Origin: Caenorhabditis elegans
Lineage: Eukaryota > Nematoda > Chromadorea > Rhabditida > Rhabditidae
DNA length: 64,000 nt
NCBI RefSeq assembly: GCF_000002985.6
Contig: NC_003279.8
Coordinates: forward strand, 5,766,001 to 5,830,000
Direction of reading: 5' to 3'
The notes beneath the pieces are model-generated. The model was not told the DNA's origin, made no database searches, and was given only the letters and a program-made list of their open reading frames with translations. Position numbers and translations under genes: made by a program. Positions 52,872 through 64,000 of this stretch are shown here, in pieces. The number at the start of each line of letters is the position of its first letter. The first letter of the stretch is position 1.

Positions 52872-55108
52872 TTATTGATTGAGATACGGTCCCAATCTCA
52901 TGAGCAATCGATCGCAGAGTCCTATCTCTTGTAGATGTGTTTGAGACAGTTGATGGCGTAATCCTTGACAATAACTCGTAAAAATCTGAAAAAGGTTAAC
53001 TTTCTTGGCGCAATATTTACTTTCTTGAGTGTTATGGTAGGGATTAATTGTGTCATTTGGGAATATTCCGACAATTTTGGCATTATGCCAAACAATTACT
53101 TACCTCAGCGACACCTCCATTGACTATTTGAAGTATATGAATTCCAGAGAGAAGTGCAACTTCACAATCATTGAATACTGTATTACGAATGCCGCCACGA
53201 AGCAAATTTACTGGATTCTCACAGGAATAGAAAGTGATTGGATCAAATGTGAAAGCCGCACGAATAGCCAAGATACCACTCATCACTTTTTGAATACTCA
53301 TTTCAAGTGCTTTTTCATCTTTTGGCAAAAGTGAGCTCAAAGCTGGAACTGATTCAATAAATTTCTTAATTGCTCCAATAGCATGAGTTCCCGATGTTAA
53401 GTGAGTAGAGCATGGCATGTTTGCAACAAAGGCGGCCGTAAGCTCTTTCACTTGTGATGTCATCTCAAAATTGGGCGAAGCCACTGATGGTTTAACATCT
53501 TTATCAGTTTCTTTGTTCACTCGAACGTTGTCACGATTCATTCCAACTGCGAGGCATTTGGCAAATCGACAAGCTTGACAACGAGTACGTACTCCACGAT
53601 TTGCCGCACAATTTTCATATGAGAACTGAAAAATATAATAGCATATTTTTGAAATGCTTGTCTAATTAAACTCACTGTGCAATTTTCTCCTTTGGTACAA
53701 ACATATGCGATATTCTTGTGAACACTTCTTCTGAAAAATCCCTTGCATCCTTCACAACTCTGTACTCCATAATGATATCCAGTAGAGTTATCACCACAAA
53801 CCATACATCTATCCTTTTTAAAGAACTCACTCCAAGCATTCATTGTGAGATTATAGTTTGAAAAGTCTGGAGCAAACTGTGGCATTTGTGGAACTACTGT
53901 CATTGGTGTGTTAGTACGGTCATATGGAGTACCACGTGGCTTTTTTGTTGAAGCAGATGACGCTGGGAATGTGTTACGACGAACAGAACTGTTCTCTTTA
54001 TCATCGGCTTCATTTCCGTTGTCTGGAGAACTTTGAGTCGAAGAAAGAATATTATTAATTGCATATGGTGAGATTTCTTCTTTTTCTGGTTTTGCTTGTT
54101 GAAGTGGAGTCAATTGCATTTGTGGCTGATTATGGTAGTTTGGAGTGGTTGCGCTGAAAAATTGAATTTAACGTTTTTACTATAGAAAGGATAAAGTAAT
54201 CTTCCAGTCATCGTTGCCTTATTTATTAATTTAGTAACTCGCTGAAACGTAGAATTCCCTCGGCATACTGTACAACCGTGTTCTCAAATTCCGCTAAATC
54301 TGACTCTATTGTTCTCACCTAATCTCTTTGTACAACATCTTAAAATATTTTTTGTTGCATCTAACCGCTCTTTGTTCTAATTAGGTGTGAATTGGTAAAA
54401 ATTACATCAACTTGAAATCACTAACTGAATTTTCAAATCCCACTTCCAACCTTGCCAGTTGAAAGAGATTCCCGTTTAGATGTCTTGAATCCTGCCAATA
54501 GGATTCAATATGATTCATCATTAGGAGGTAACATCTGCCACGTCATCAATACAGTCCCCCATCTGCCCCCTCTTCTGACCTGTCACTCTCTTACCCAGTT
54601 GCCACGTCACAAGGTGACCTGTTTCTACGTATTGCGTGAAACAAATTGGACCATAAAGTAGAGACCGCCCAAACACTCAAACATTGCGCAACTCTTCTTT
54701 TTACCGCGCAGAAGAAATACATACCTGTTCTGTGAAGTGAGTGGTGGAGAGATTGTGTCATTTCCCGAATCTCTGTCCGAAATCTGGCTCAGCGGTGATG
54801 TGGCATTTGGAGTGACTGTATTTTTAGATTGTGGTGGCATGTAGGTTGAGTTTGTTGCTGTTCCTGGAACCATTTGCTGCATTTGCATTTGCATACACAG
54901 AAGCATTTCTGGGGTCCATCTGAAAGTGAGAATTGGTGTTTTGTAATAATTCGAATGCACGAAAAGTTATGACTGGATACAGAAATATAAAAACTTACTG
55001 TGCCGGATTCTGTAAATATGACTGTTGATATGCATTTATCATTGGATAGCCTGGCATCATATGTGGTTGATTTGGATAATGCATCAATTCTGGATTCATT
55101 GGAACCAT
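52872..55108 (-). CDS. nhr-2: Nuclear hormone receptor NHR-2, 472 aa as modelled
   Basis: Zinc-finger transcription factor, described in C. elegans as an early embryonic nuclear receptor. Exons on minus: 55108-54999, 54919-54725, 54153-53676, 53625-53104 and 52985-52872, total 1419 nt. The N-terminal ~215 residues are Met/Gln/Pro-rich ([15 protein letters not shown]) and probably transactivating. The DNA-binding domain starts at C218: [21 protein letters not shown]-box [10 protein letters not shown], then second finger CTKGENC with [19 protein letters not shown]. The C-terminal region is helical and diverged from canonical ligand-binding domains ([40 protein letters not shown]). The ATG is immediately at a TTTCAG acceptor (55109-55110). 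An alternative upstream 5' exon cannot be excluded. Confidence 0.92.
53077..53091. promoter_or_regulatory. NFI-type palindrome in nhr-2 intron 4
   Basis: TTGGCATTATGCCAA matches the Nuclear factor I consensus TTGGC-N5-GCCAA exactly, with further symmetry (TTTGGCAT/ATGCCAAA). It lies 12 nt from the donor of a ~118-bp intron. Confidence 0.5.
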
Positions 55109-55110
55109 CT

Positions 55111-57137
55111 GAAAACTAGAAAAGAAATAGAGATAGAAAAATAATAAGAGTTAATAAATTGAAAAAAAGAGTATACTATGAAATAGTGTACAATTCAACA
55201 GACTGACAGAACGCGCGAAAATGTTGGTCAACGAACGCTCGAATTGGTTGCATAATGACCATCTGACCTTGCACACACTGTTCTCGCGCACTCTTGCTCG
55301 TTCTGCCTGCAACGACGGTGTGCTGCTCCGCCCCTGGTGGTCTATGGGAATAAGAAGGTGACAGTGAAGAGATGGAAAGTGGGTGTGATGACATCTCTTC
55401 CAAATATTCGCAGTGTGGTGTTGTAATATATTTGTGCGTTCGGATAAAACTAACAGATATTGTTGAGAAATTGGGTATGGTTCTCAGTTGGCATATGAGT
55501 TGCAGAATAAGAGTCTATCAAGTTTCAGTGAGAAAAAGTGTCGAAGAAATAGTAGAGCTCTTGAACATTAATTTTCAGGAAATTTCCCTCTCTCGAAGCC
55601 AAACAACTACGGACCCAGCGGTAACACAAGTAGCCTATAATGTTCTCATACGCTGTAAAATAATATTTAAATTCAGCTACAGCACTGTAGCTACAGTACA
55701 CCTACAGTCCCTAATCCAAAAACATTTCGTCATTGTAGCTGGAATATATCGACCAAAAAGTATTGCTGTAAGTGAAAATAGTTGTACATCTCTTCCGGAA
55801 AGTGAAATTTAAAGGTTTTCTGAAAGACACACACAGTCAGAATAGAAATTTGATAGATTATATCTAGATTATGTTTGTGATTAAATCAGTACATGGCTGA
55901 AATCTAAGCAATAGTGTGACGTCATAATTTTTCAAAACATTAATTAGCCGCCAAGTTTGGTTCTTTGTAGGTCAATTCTTTTGCTGGAACTCTATGCTCA
56001 TAACCCTCTTTTGGGGTAACATTTCATTTCTGTAACCCCTATCTATAGAGAGGCTATGTGTCAGAGAATACTATAATAGTACAGTAATATAGAGGTTAAT
56101 GAAGGATCTTTAATCCATCCCCAATTTAGCACAGATGGTCGAATACATTCTGACAGAAGGGAAAGGTCAAACTATAAATATCGATTTATTCTGAAAATAG
56201 ACAACGATTGGGGTTATCTAATCTTGATTCTTTTCAGAAGGGATCATCAACGGCCGAGCTGTCAATTTTAATTTAGCTAATGAGAAAACATTTAGTGACG
56301 AGAATCATTGCTGGAAATATTCTAGAATTCAGTATTCAAAACCGTTTCTAAACTTAAGTAAGTAATTCGAAAATTTCGCAAAATATATGTATTGTTTGAT
56401 ATTTTTTTGAAATTTTAAGACTTTTCAACAAAAAAAAACATTTAAATTTGTTAACAACAATTTTTCCAACTAAGAATTGGAAATAGTGTATGAAAATTTC
56501 AAAAATAAATTGAAAATACCAAACAATTCCGAATTTTCCGAACCATGTAGTTTTCCAAGAAACCCATTTGGAGGTAATTTTTGGTTTTATAAGATTTTAG
56601 ATAGACAGTGAAGAATACTGCGATATTTCAAAACTGCGTAATCTACTCCAGTTATCTCGAGAGCCCATTTGTTTTCCTCCAATAAACTATCATTCTGTGT
56701 TACGTCAGTCGGCAACATTGTGTGTGTGCAGGCAGATTGACCTGATTATGTAACGTTTGTGCAACAGAATATTTGGTCATAAACTGTCACAGATTGGGCC
56801 TCCGTTTAGGTGAATTAGAATCTGCTCAATTGGATCGAGTGGAATGCACATTGTGTTGAACGGCGGTTCTGGACAAAGACCTTGTATTTTGGGAATCCAT
56901 CAATAAGAGTGTGCCAGAAACTGTCTGAGGTCCTATTGTTTGTCAGGTGAAAGTGGCAGTATAGTCTTCTACAAAAAAAAGAATGTTAAAATTCATCAAT
57001 GCAATAATTAAAATTAATCGAATCTACACAGTAAACGCATTTAGACCCTATCATATTGGCTATGAAACAAAAAGTGACATAGAAGAAAAAAAGCTGAGAA
57101 AATTGAGAAAAGAAGAATATTAGACATTGTTCAAAGT
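55111..57137. other. Upstream region of nhr-2 and 3' side of the aminotransferase
   Basis: 2.0 kb without a supported gene. The part next to nhr-2 (about 55200-55420) is GC-richer and likely promoter. Around 55670-55730 there are clustered CTACAGTA-type repeats. One open frame (55372-55812) has no splice or family support. Confidence 0.45.
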
Positions 57138-59073
57138 CTACTTGTATTCGGCAAGGAATTTTTGGTGGAAATCAGTGAACCGGGAGAGCATGTCTTTGAA
57201 GAGTTCTGGCTGTGGAAGAATTGTCGTTCTGAAAAAATTGAATTTACCAACAATGAATCTAGATTTATTGTATTAAATGTGAATTAGAGTATCACAAACC
57301 TGAAATGATAAGTTCCGTCTTTTTGTCCAAATCCACTTCCTGGCACGATACAGATTCCGGTGGTCTCAAGAAGTTGCATAGCATAGAAGAAATCAGGTTG
57401 TTGGTTCAAAGACTGAGCTTTTTCAACAGCTCTCTGTGGAATCGTGATTTGCGGGAAAGCGTACATGGCTCCTTGAACTGGATTACAGCTGATTCCATCA
57501 ATGCTACTGTATGCCTTCTCGACGAGTGTAGCACGTTCCTTAAGAGAAGCAAGTACTGCATCCTTTTCTTGTTTCCACAGAGCATACGATGCATCTCCTT
57601 CCTTTGGTGGATTCACAACGGCATCAATGACGGCTTGTCCGAGTACTGTGGAGCACAATTTGGCAGAGATCATTTTTTTGAAAAGGACATACACTTCTGG
57701 GTCGAGATTCAAGAATTCAACATATCCTCCACGCATTCCGCATTCTCCCATGTATCCTTTGGATACCGAATGGAAAGAAGCCAATTCCATTCTGCAAATT
57801 AATATTATGAGTTTTTTAACTGCTTAGGAAAAAAAGCTCACTTATTGTATGGCTCTCCCATCTCCACAAGAACCTTCTTGAATGAATGGAATTGCGATCC
57901 TTGAGCGTAGACGTTGTCCTGAAGATGATATTTTAAATCTCATTATTTTAATAGAAAAGTGTGATTTTCCTCATTAAAAAATATGGTTTATGATTTAAAA
58001 TAATTTTAATTGAAAATAGTGGAAAATTATCGAGTGTAAATTTTTATCGAAAACTTACTTGATAAACCTCATCAGCCATAAGGAACAGGTTCTTCTTTTG
58101 TGCAAACTTGATGATAGTCTCAATATTTTCACGAGAAAGTGCTTGTCCGGTAGGATTTCCTGGATTGATGATACACAAAACTCGAATATCGTATTCTTTG
58201 CAGTGATCATTGAAAGATCTTTCAAGTTCAGCTTCATCCATGGACCAATTAGACGATTCACTCAAATAGTATCCAACTTGTCCAAGTCCGAATTCTTCGA
58301 TAGTGGCAGAATAGAGTGGATATTGTGGAATTGGAATCATGACTCCGACTTTCTTTGCGTTGTTATGATTGATAAAAAGTTTGAGAACATTTCGGATTGA
58401 TTCAGAAGCTCCTCCAGACAAGCAGACATCTTCTGAATTGCATGGAATTCCTCCATCACGTCTCTTAATATACTCTGCCACGTGTTTTCGTACAATTTCC
58501 ACTCCCGTACTCTGACTGTATGCTCCAGCGGATTTTCCTCCACAACTTCCAAGGAATGCATTTGCATGTTCGATAACATCAGATGGAATTGATTTGTCCG
58601 TTTTCATGATCTCTGGGTTGACAATACACGCGAGGAGCTGGCGAATGAAAGTAATCGGCTTTTGACCCATAGCATGAGCATCTCCAATATTAGCCTTGAT
58701 GACATTTGGGAATGGCTTCTGAGCACCGGTCGCAAGCTCTTTTTCAAGCTCCACGGCACGGATCACGATTGGTCCACGAACAGCATACTCCATCTTGATA
58801 ACATTTGGATTGATGTTGGAGGTGTTCAAAGTCTGAAATTGAATTTTTAAAAATACTTTGTTCAAAAAATACACAACTATTTCGAAAACGATTAAAATTG
58901 CCAATATTGTAACAACTTTTAACATTTCTGAAATTTTGCTATTCAGTGTCCATCTGATTCCTGACACATTTTGCAAATTAATAAATGCTCACCTTTCCGC
59001 TAGCCATGATTCTAGTGGATGTGCCGAAAAAGCGACTTGTGACGAGTCCGGAAATTGCTTGTACGGTTCGCAT
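57138..59073 (-). CDS. Alanine aminotransferase (GPT/ALT-type, PLP-dependent), 504 aa
   Basis: Interconverts L-alanine plus 2-oxoglutarate with pyruvate plus L-glutamate. Exons on minus: 59073-58993, 58832-58059, 57918-57842, 57791-57300 and 57228-57138, total 1515 nt. The N-terminus MRTVQAISGLVTSRFFGTS is basic, hydroxylated and acid-free, a likely mitochondrial presequence. Aminotransferase class I features: EYAVRGPIVIRAVELEK, CGGKSAGAYSQSTGVEIVRK, SGGASESIRNVLKLF, INPGNPTGQALS, MADEVYQ, and the PLP lysine in SFHSVSKGYMGECGMRGGY (K322 by this model), then VPGSGFGQKDGTYHFR. A second in-frame Met (RIMASGK) could start a cytosolic form. An acceptor-like TTTTACAG sits 1 nt before the ATG. I recall the locus as C32F10.8. 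Confidence 0.93.
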
Positions 59074-59074
59074 G

Positions 59075-59076
59075 CT
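59075..59076 (-). other. Trans-splice acceptor 1 nt before the aminotransferase ATG
   Basis: The minus strand reads ATTTTACAG, then C, then ATG. Confidence 0.55.
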
Positions 59077-62000
59077 GTAAAATTAAAAGATCGAGATATA
59101 ACAAGTGAATTGAAAAGATATCATTTCAATTGCAACTAATTTAAAAGAAATGTATATGAGGATAGAAGGATAGACAGTGATAACTGGGTGTGATTGATAA
59201 CGTCCACGAGTGAGAGAGACAGTAAGTACTCAGAATGTTCTACCGTTTGCACGAACCTAACTTTAGGCCGCGTGTGTTTGTTGGTTGAGGACGAGCTGAG
59301 TGCGCGCAAAAAGCAATAAGTTGATAGTTTGAACTTAATGAGCAAACAATGCAGAAAATACAGTTTCAGAAAACAGTAAATATAGGTGAACATTTAAAAA
59401 AAAGCCGTATTGTAATATATTATAATAACATTTTCCCTTTTCTCCGTTTTTTTCAAACTCTATCCCGCAGCACAAAATTTTAAACTTAAAAAAATGTGAC
59501 ACCGGATTTACGTACAAAAATTACATTTAGTTTCCAATAAATAAGTAGAAATCTTGATATCAAAGAGATTAACTGGTAGAAAAAAAGCTTTTCATAGTCG
59601 GAAGGCGGGGAAAAGGGGCAAACAAATGCCAAGTGCATCTAATTCTTTTCTGTTTTTCTCTCGGTTCTATCTGTTTTCTATCTCATTTTTTCATTGTTCT
59701 TGTCTTGATTTTCCGTCTCACACGTGTTCCAGCGTTTAGCAAAATAGGCGTTATTAAGAATTGTTAAACAACGAAAAATCCGAAAATTGGTAATAATTTT
59801 CGGTAGAGCAAATTTAAAACAGAAGTTTGAAAGAATCAAAATTCGAGATAATCACAAATATAACAATTTAACGAAATTAAGTTTTCTAATTCCTTCATCT
59901 TATCCACTTTCTACAGAGAGCCTAACCAACTTATGTAGAAGTTTTTTCGCAGACGTTTTTTTTTTGGAAAATCCCGACTTTAAATAGGAAAATCTAAACA
60001 TCTATTTTATGTTGTCCAAACAGTCCAAAATACTTTCTCAGCATCCAATACTTCACGAGTTCAATTTTCTAGAACTTACCAATAAAAAAGCGAAGTGTTG
60101 AGAGTGGAAGAGAGAACAGGCGATCGATGAAGTTTTTCGCACAAGCTGCTGAAACAAATTATTGTCTCTTATCGACAATTTCACACATTGATTGGGCAAA
60201 AAAAGAAGATTAAAAATAGAAAAATGTGCTGGAAACAAAGATCACAAAAAACACAAAACTTTTTTTGTGAAAGAGAATAATTTAGAGAACAATTAGTAGA
60301 GCTTGAAAATATTTTAAAAATGGCTAAAATGTTTAGAAAAATAATCAATAGATGCGAGTTAAATATGTTTGTAAAAAGAAGTACAAATTAAGTTATTCAG
60401 AAATTTGGAAAAACCTCAATATTTAGCTTTTTTATAAACAAAAAAGGATAAACATTATTTTTTGGCAATATAAAAAGAAACCAAGAATCATGGCCGCTTT
60501 GAAGTTTCAATCAATTTAAAAAACGAAAAAAGGCAGGTCTTGTTCTTCAGATGAGGCACCTTGTTTATTCTTTACGATGTAATGCTGAAGAACGAGAAAG
60601 AAAGGGGCCCCGAGATGGAGGAAGGGACTGAAAAACAACAAGAGAGACTGAAGAGAGGGAGAGAAATATTGGGAGGAACGAAATAAACCGACAGAGGACT
60701 ACGTGCCAATGGCTCGATTTTTGAAACTGGTTTTTTTGGTTTTCGAGAGAAAAATGATGATGGAGGTCTATTGTGATCTAGGAAAATAAGGATTGACAGT
60801 TCAAAGTCACGTGGCATTGAAGAAACGGTCCATTGAACACAATTCCGTTGGAGATTAAAAGTCAAATTTCGATCAAATTAGATAACGATTGTAGAAATTC
60901 GAAAAAAATTCGTTGAAGAAATGATGTCGAACTTTTAGAAATAAAACAAATAATTAAAAACCATCTTCAGCGTCAACAAAAAATATACAGGAAAACGAGA
61001 AAAGCTTCGTTGGTGTGGTAGATTACAAGACAAAGATTTTCTTGAAACGTTTCCTAACATTTAGTATTAGCCTTGAGTAATATTACGGAGGAACATCAGA
61101 AAAATAAACCCCCACTGATCATAAATTAAAGACCAATTCTCATATCACAAAGTTCTTTCCACCCAATTTTCTGCCCAGAAAAGGGAAACCGAGTCACGAG
61201 TGCACATTTATTTATATTTTGTTTTCGCAACGCCTCTGTGTCACTTTTTTGCTCTTCAATATAAAATCATCTTTTCTACAGATGATATTTTCTAGATGTT
61301 TCCTAACCGACTTTTCAGTTTATATTCAATAAAAATGAATTCCAAAAAAGGTGCGTGCTCATAAATTCAGACAGCTTGAGCAGCGAGCGCTTTTCTTTTT
61401 CGATCAAACAACATATTCCATCAAATTTCCCGAAACAACTCCGCCGTTTCTCTCTTTTAAAATTGTCTCCATCGTGCTCTCATTTTTCAGTCTTTTGCCG
61501 TTATTTAGCAGCATAAAACCTTTCAATTATATTAAAGTTTACCATGAGAAGAGAAGAACAAGAAAAAGAACAGAGATTTTCAGATTAATCCCAAGGGGAT
61601 CGGCATTTGAAGCTTTATCCCGCCATTTCCCGTTATTTTTCCTAATCTACGTCGTATGTGACACGATGTTTTACTGCTTTTTCATTGAATATAATTTTTC
61701 ATTGAATATAATTAATTATTTAAAATCCATTTTATAACAATTTTACCAAAGATGAAAAGAAAAACAAAAAAAAAAGACGGAAAATGGAGCATAAAAATGA
61801 GAAACAACATCTGGGTCAAAAAGTTTTAAAAAAATACACAGTTTCGCTGTAAGACCCAACAATAAAAGTCGTGCGCCTTTAAAAATTTATTCTAATCGAT
61901 GTGAGACCTAATGCCAAGCGGTCATGTGCCTTTAAACTTCATACGGTATTGTTTTTTTGTTTTTCAAACATTTTCTTATGTATTAATCAATTTCCTGAGC

Positions 62001-63388
62001 AATGCTTATCATTTATTCAATTTTTTCATTATTTCTTGTTAAATAATCTTCTCAAATCGCTGTAAAAATCGTATATAATTTTTTTCATATTGCGTTTTCA
62101 GGGCTCATGAACCTATTAAAAATTTTAAGAACTTTTCAAAACTTTCCTTACTTCTACTACAAATCGGCATTGACGAAAAAATGCGCGCAAAGCCTCAAAA
62201 ACCAAGAAAAACCACAAGAAGACCCAAAAAATATTTGCATAAGCATAAATATCGCCCCGCTTCGCACAAAAAACGTGTCAGTATTGGTGCCCGGCCGGCG
62301 CGCCAATATTCTCTTCGTTCTCTTGCTCTTCTCGTTCAGATTCATGTTCGTTCCTTCGGAAAATGACATTTATATTTTTATTCAAAAAATAATCCATCGA
62401 AATTATTTAGGTTGAAGCAAATTTTATTGCGAAACGAACTAGACAAAACATAACTTGTCAATCGATCCCCTTCACGAAATGCTCATTAGAACTATCTTTT
62501 ATACTTTATATTGAACAGTTAAAAAATTTCTGCAATCAAAAGAAAATCCGTGTCATGTGTCTATTTCAGTTTCAAAGAGCGCTGAGTCCATATGCTGAGC
62601 TTATACTCCTTTTAATATAAAATAATCTCTCTGGATACGTTGTCAATCACCTAATAGTGTTTTTCAAATATTTAGTTTTTGACATCTTATTTGAAAGGAT
62701 ACTTTTTTTAAAAACAAAATTCCAGAAAATTTATCCTCAAAATATTAATATTTAAAAATCAGTAAGCAATTAATTTTTGGAATATATTTTTATCACAGCA
62801 CTTTGTAAATTTTCCAGAATATTTTGTTTCGTTAAGCTAAATCAGGTCGAGTTTTGTTGTTTCCGAGAATGTTTCGCCTATAAAATAATCCAATAGATCA
62901 AGGCAGAAGAACCATGCCACGTGTCATTTCTTATCTATGTTCTCCTTTTTCTTCCCATTTCTCTTGCATTTCTCTCAACAAAATGTGCGTATCGGTATTG
63001 GAGGCCAAACACGAACCCTCACACCTCCCGCGCGTATTCGCCCATTTACCCTCTTTTTCTCACTGTCTCTCTTCTCGACACACTATCTTTCAATTTCTTG
63101 TTGCCTCTCAAATACATCGCTCCATTTTTTATTCGGATAAATTCAGATTTCTTGTTTTTTTGATTTTAGTAATCGATGAAATTTGAAATTAGTTTAATGC
63201 GGAACTTGATATTTTGTTTTTCACAAAAATAATTAATGAATGTAAACAGCGCGAAAAAGTGACAAAATGCAACCAAGATTTTAAAATTTTCTGAAAACTT
63301 CAAAATTGCTTTGAGATTTTATTAGAATCGTCATATTTTTCTTTCAAATTTCAACGTGCTAAAAAAAAATTGAAAATCAATTAATTTC
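59077..63388. other. Large intergenic gap upstream of obr-4
   Basis: 4.3 kb without a convincing gene. It holds the divergent aminotransferase promoter on the left. Two degenerate direct repeats (about 61850-61940) carry GTGCGCCTTTAAA-type motifs of a common dispersed repeat. A pyrimidine-rich plus strand runs at about 62940-63130. A possible tiny first exon (ATGAATTCCAAAAAAG then GTGCGT at 61335) is out of frame with obr-4, so I do not call it. Confidence 0.45.
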
Positions 63389-63399
63389 AGCATCCACAA

Positions 63400-63962
63400 A
63401 TGGAAGGTCCGCTCTCAAAATGGACCAATATGGTTCATGGATGGCAATATCGGTGGTTTAAAATAGAAAATGACACTCTTTTATACTACACATCACGCGA
63501 AAAAATGCTCAAAGGGCAACAAAGAGGTAAAGAGATACTGGTTTCTTCGAAAAATCTTTTAAAAATATATTTCCAGGTCAAATTCGTCTTACCGGTGCTG
63601 TGGTGGGTATAGATGGTGAGAATAATAGTTTATTCACAATCACAGTCGAAGGAAAAACGTTTCACATGCAAGGCCGAGATCTTCGAGAACGAAATCAATG
63701 GGTTCGAATTCTTGAAAATTCGATTCGTGCGAGTAGTGGATACGCAAAAAATGTATCCGTCGGTACTACTCCATCTCAACATTTTAAACAACGAACTGAA
63801 GAAGCAAATGAATTTTTAAAAACTCTAGTGGAAAAAGTGAAAGCACTGGAACAATTGAAAAGTGGAGAACGAGCTGTAGATGAAAAGAAAACAATTGATT
63901 CATTGATTGCGGCGAGCAATAATTTGACGAATAATGTGAAACATGCTATTATCTATCTTCAG
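63400..63962 (+). CDS. obr-4: Oxysterol-binding-protein-related protein OBR-4, N-terminal part
   Basis: Lipid-transfer/sensing protein of the ORP9/10/11 type; the PH domain targets Golgi/ER-contact phosphoinositides. The visible exons are 63400-63526 and 63577-63962; the GTTTGT donor at 63963 shows the gene continues past the window. The PH domain is residues 1-93: [76 protein letters not shown] coiled segment ([20 protein letters not shown]) follows, as in human OSBPL9. The ATG is 9 nt after a TTTCAG at 63389-63390. The frame is open through those 9 nt (His-Pro-Gln), so an extra 5' exon is possible. The C-terminal sterol domain lies outside. Confidence 0.88.
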
Positions 63963-64000
63963 GTTTGTAATTTTTCATTTAATGTTAAAATTGTATATCT

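Noticed and set aside
55372-55812. 146-aa open frame upstream of nhr-2
   Set aside because: No exon-like codon bias, no start or splice context, no recognisable domain.
61335-61356. Mini-exon ATGAATTCCAAAAAAG with donor as first exon of obr-4
   Set aside because: Ends in phase 1, whereas the obr-4 acceptor at 63391 needs phase 0 to reach the PH frame.
61351-63186. Open frames of 80-128 codons in the gap before obr-4
   Set aside because: AT- or CT-driven composition, no splice framework and no family resemblance.

Overview
This is an animal (nematode) nuclear window. It is AT-rich, with many short introns of 45-60 nt bounded by GT and TTTNCAG-type acceptors, single genes split into 2-15 exons, and acceptor-like TTTCAG sites directly upstream of start codons, as expected for spliced-leader trans-splicing. 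Spliced translations reproduce recognisable Caenorhabditis elegans proteins: a 301-aa Runx factor, a 961-aa Rb-family pocket protein, a 720-aa GLH helicase and a 745-aa CPEB. From memory this is C. elegans chromosome I (cosmids B0414 and C32F10). The sequence itself proves only a very close match to those families.

Layout. 1-2.7 kb: 3' part of a DHHC palmitoyltransferase (+). 3.0-6.9 kb: a secreted or membrane-anchored leucine-rich-repeat protein (+), with a hAT-like foldback element in one intron. 8.6-9.5 kb: linker histone H1, hil-5 (+), with a TATA box. 9.5-17.8 kb: an 8-kb gene-poor stretch upstream of rnt-1, holding a mariner-like element, CT microsatellites and a pyrimidine-rich block. 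17.8-22.4 kb: rnt-1 (+). 23.2-41.2 kb: mostly minus strand, namely cpb-3, glh-3, mtk-1 and vps-51, with a plus-strand srz chemoreceptor between the last two. 41.7-49.3 kb: lin-35 (+), whose 3.35-kb second intron contains a complete tetraspan-type gene on the opposite strand. 49.8-59.1 kb: hmg-3, nhr-2 and an alanine aminotransferase (all -). 59-63.4 kb: a large gene-poor gap. 63.4 kb to the end: start of the oxysterol-binding-protein gene obr-4 (+).

Functionally this is a normal autosomal cluster. It carries chromatin and transcription regulators (hil-5, rnt-1, lin-35, hmg-3, nhr-2), germline RNA regulators (cpb-3, glh-3), a stress MAP3K (mtk-1), membrane traffic and lipid genes (vps-51, obr-4, DHHC enzyme), metabolism (alanine aminotransferase) and a chemoreceptor. 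No operon is certain. Several genes have trans-splice acceptors 0-1 nt from the ATG. No tRNA, rRNA, CRISPR array or virus was recognised. I found no undescribed multi-gene system. The most interesting items are small: a hAT-like MITE with a perfect 8-bp target duplication, a set of GGTCTCG-core inverted repeats, a start-stop uORF before vps-51, a perfect NFI-type palindrome in an nhr-2 intron, and alternative 3' ends of the DHHC gene.
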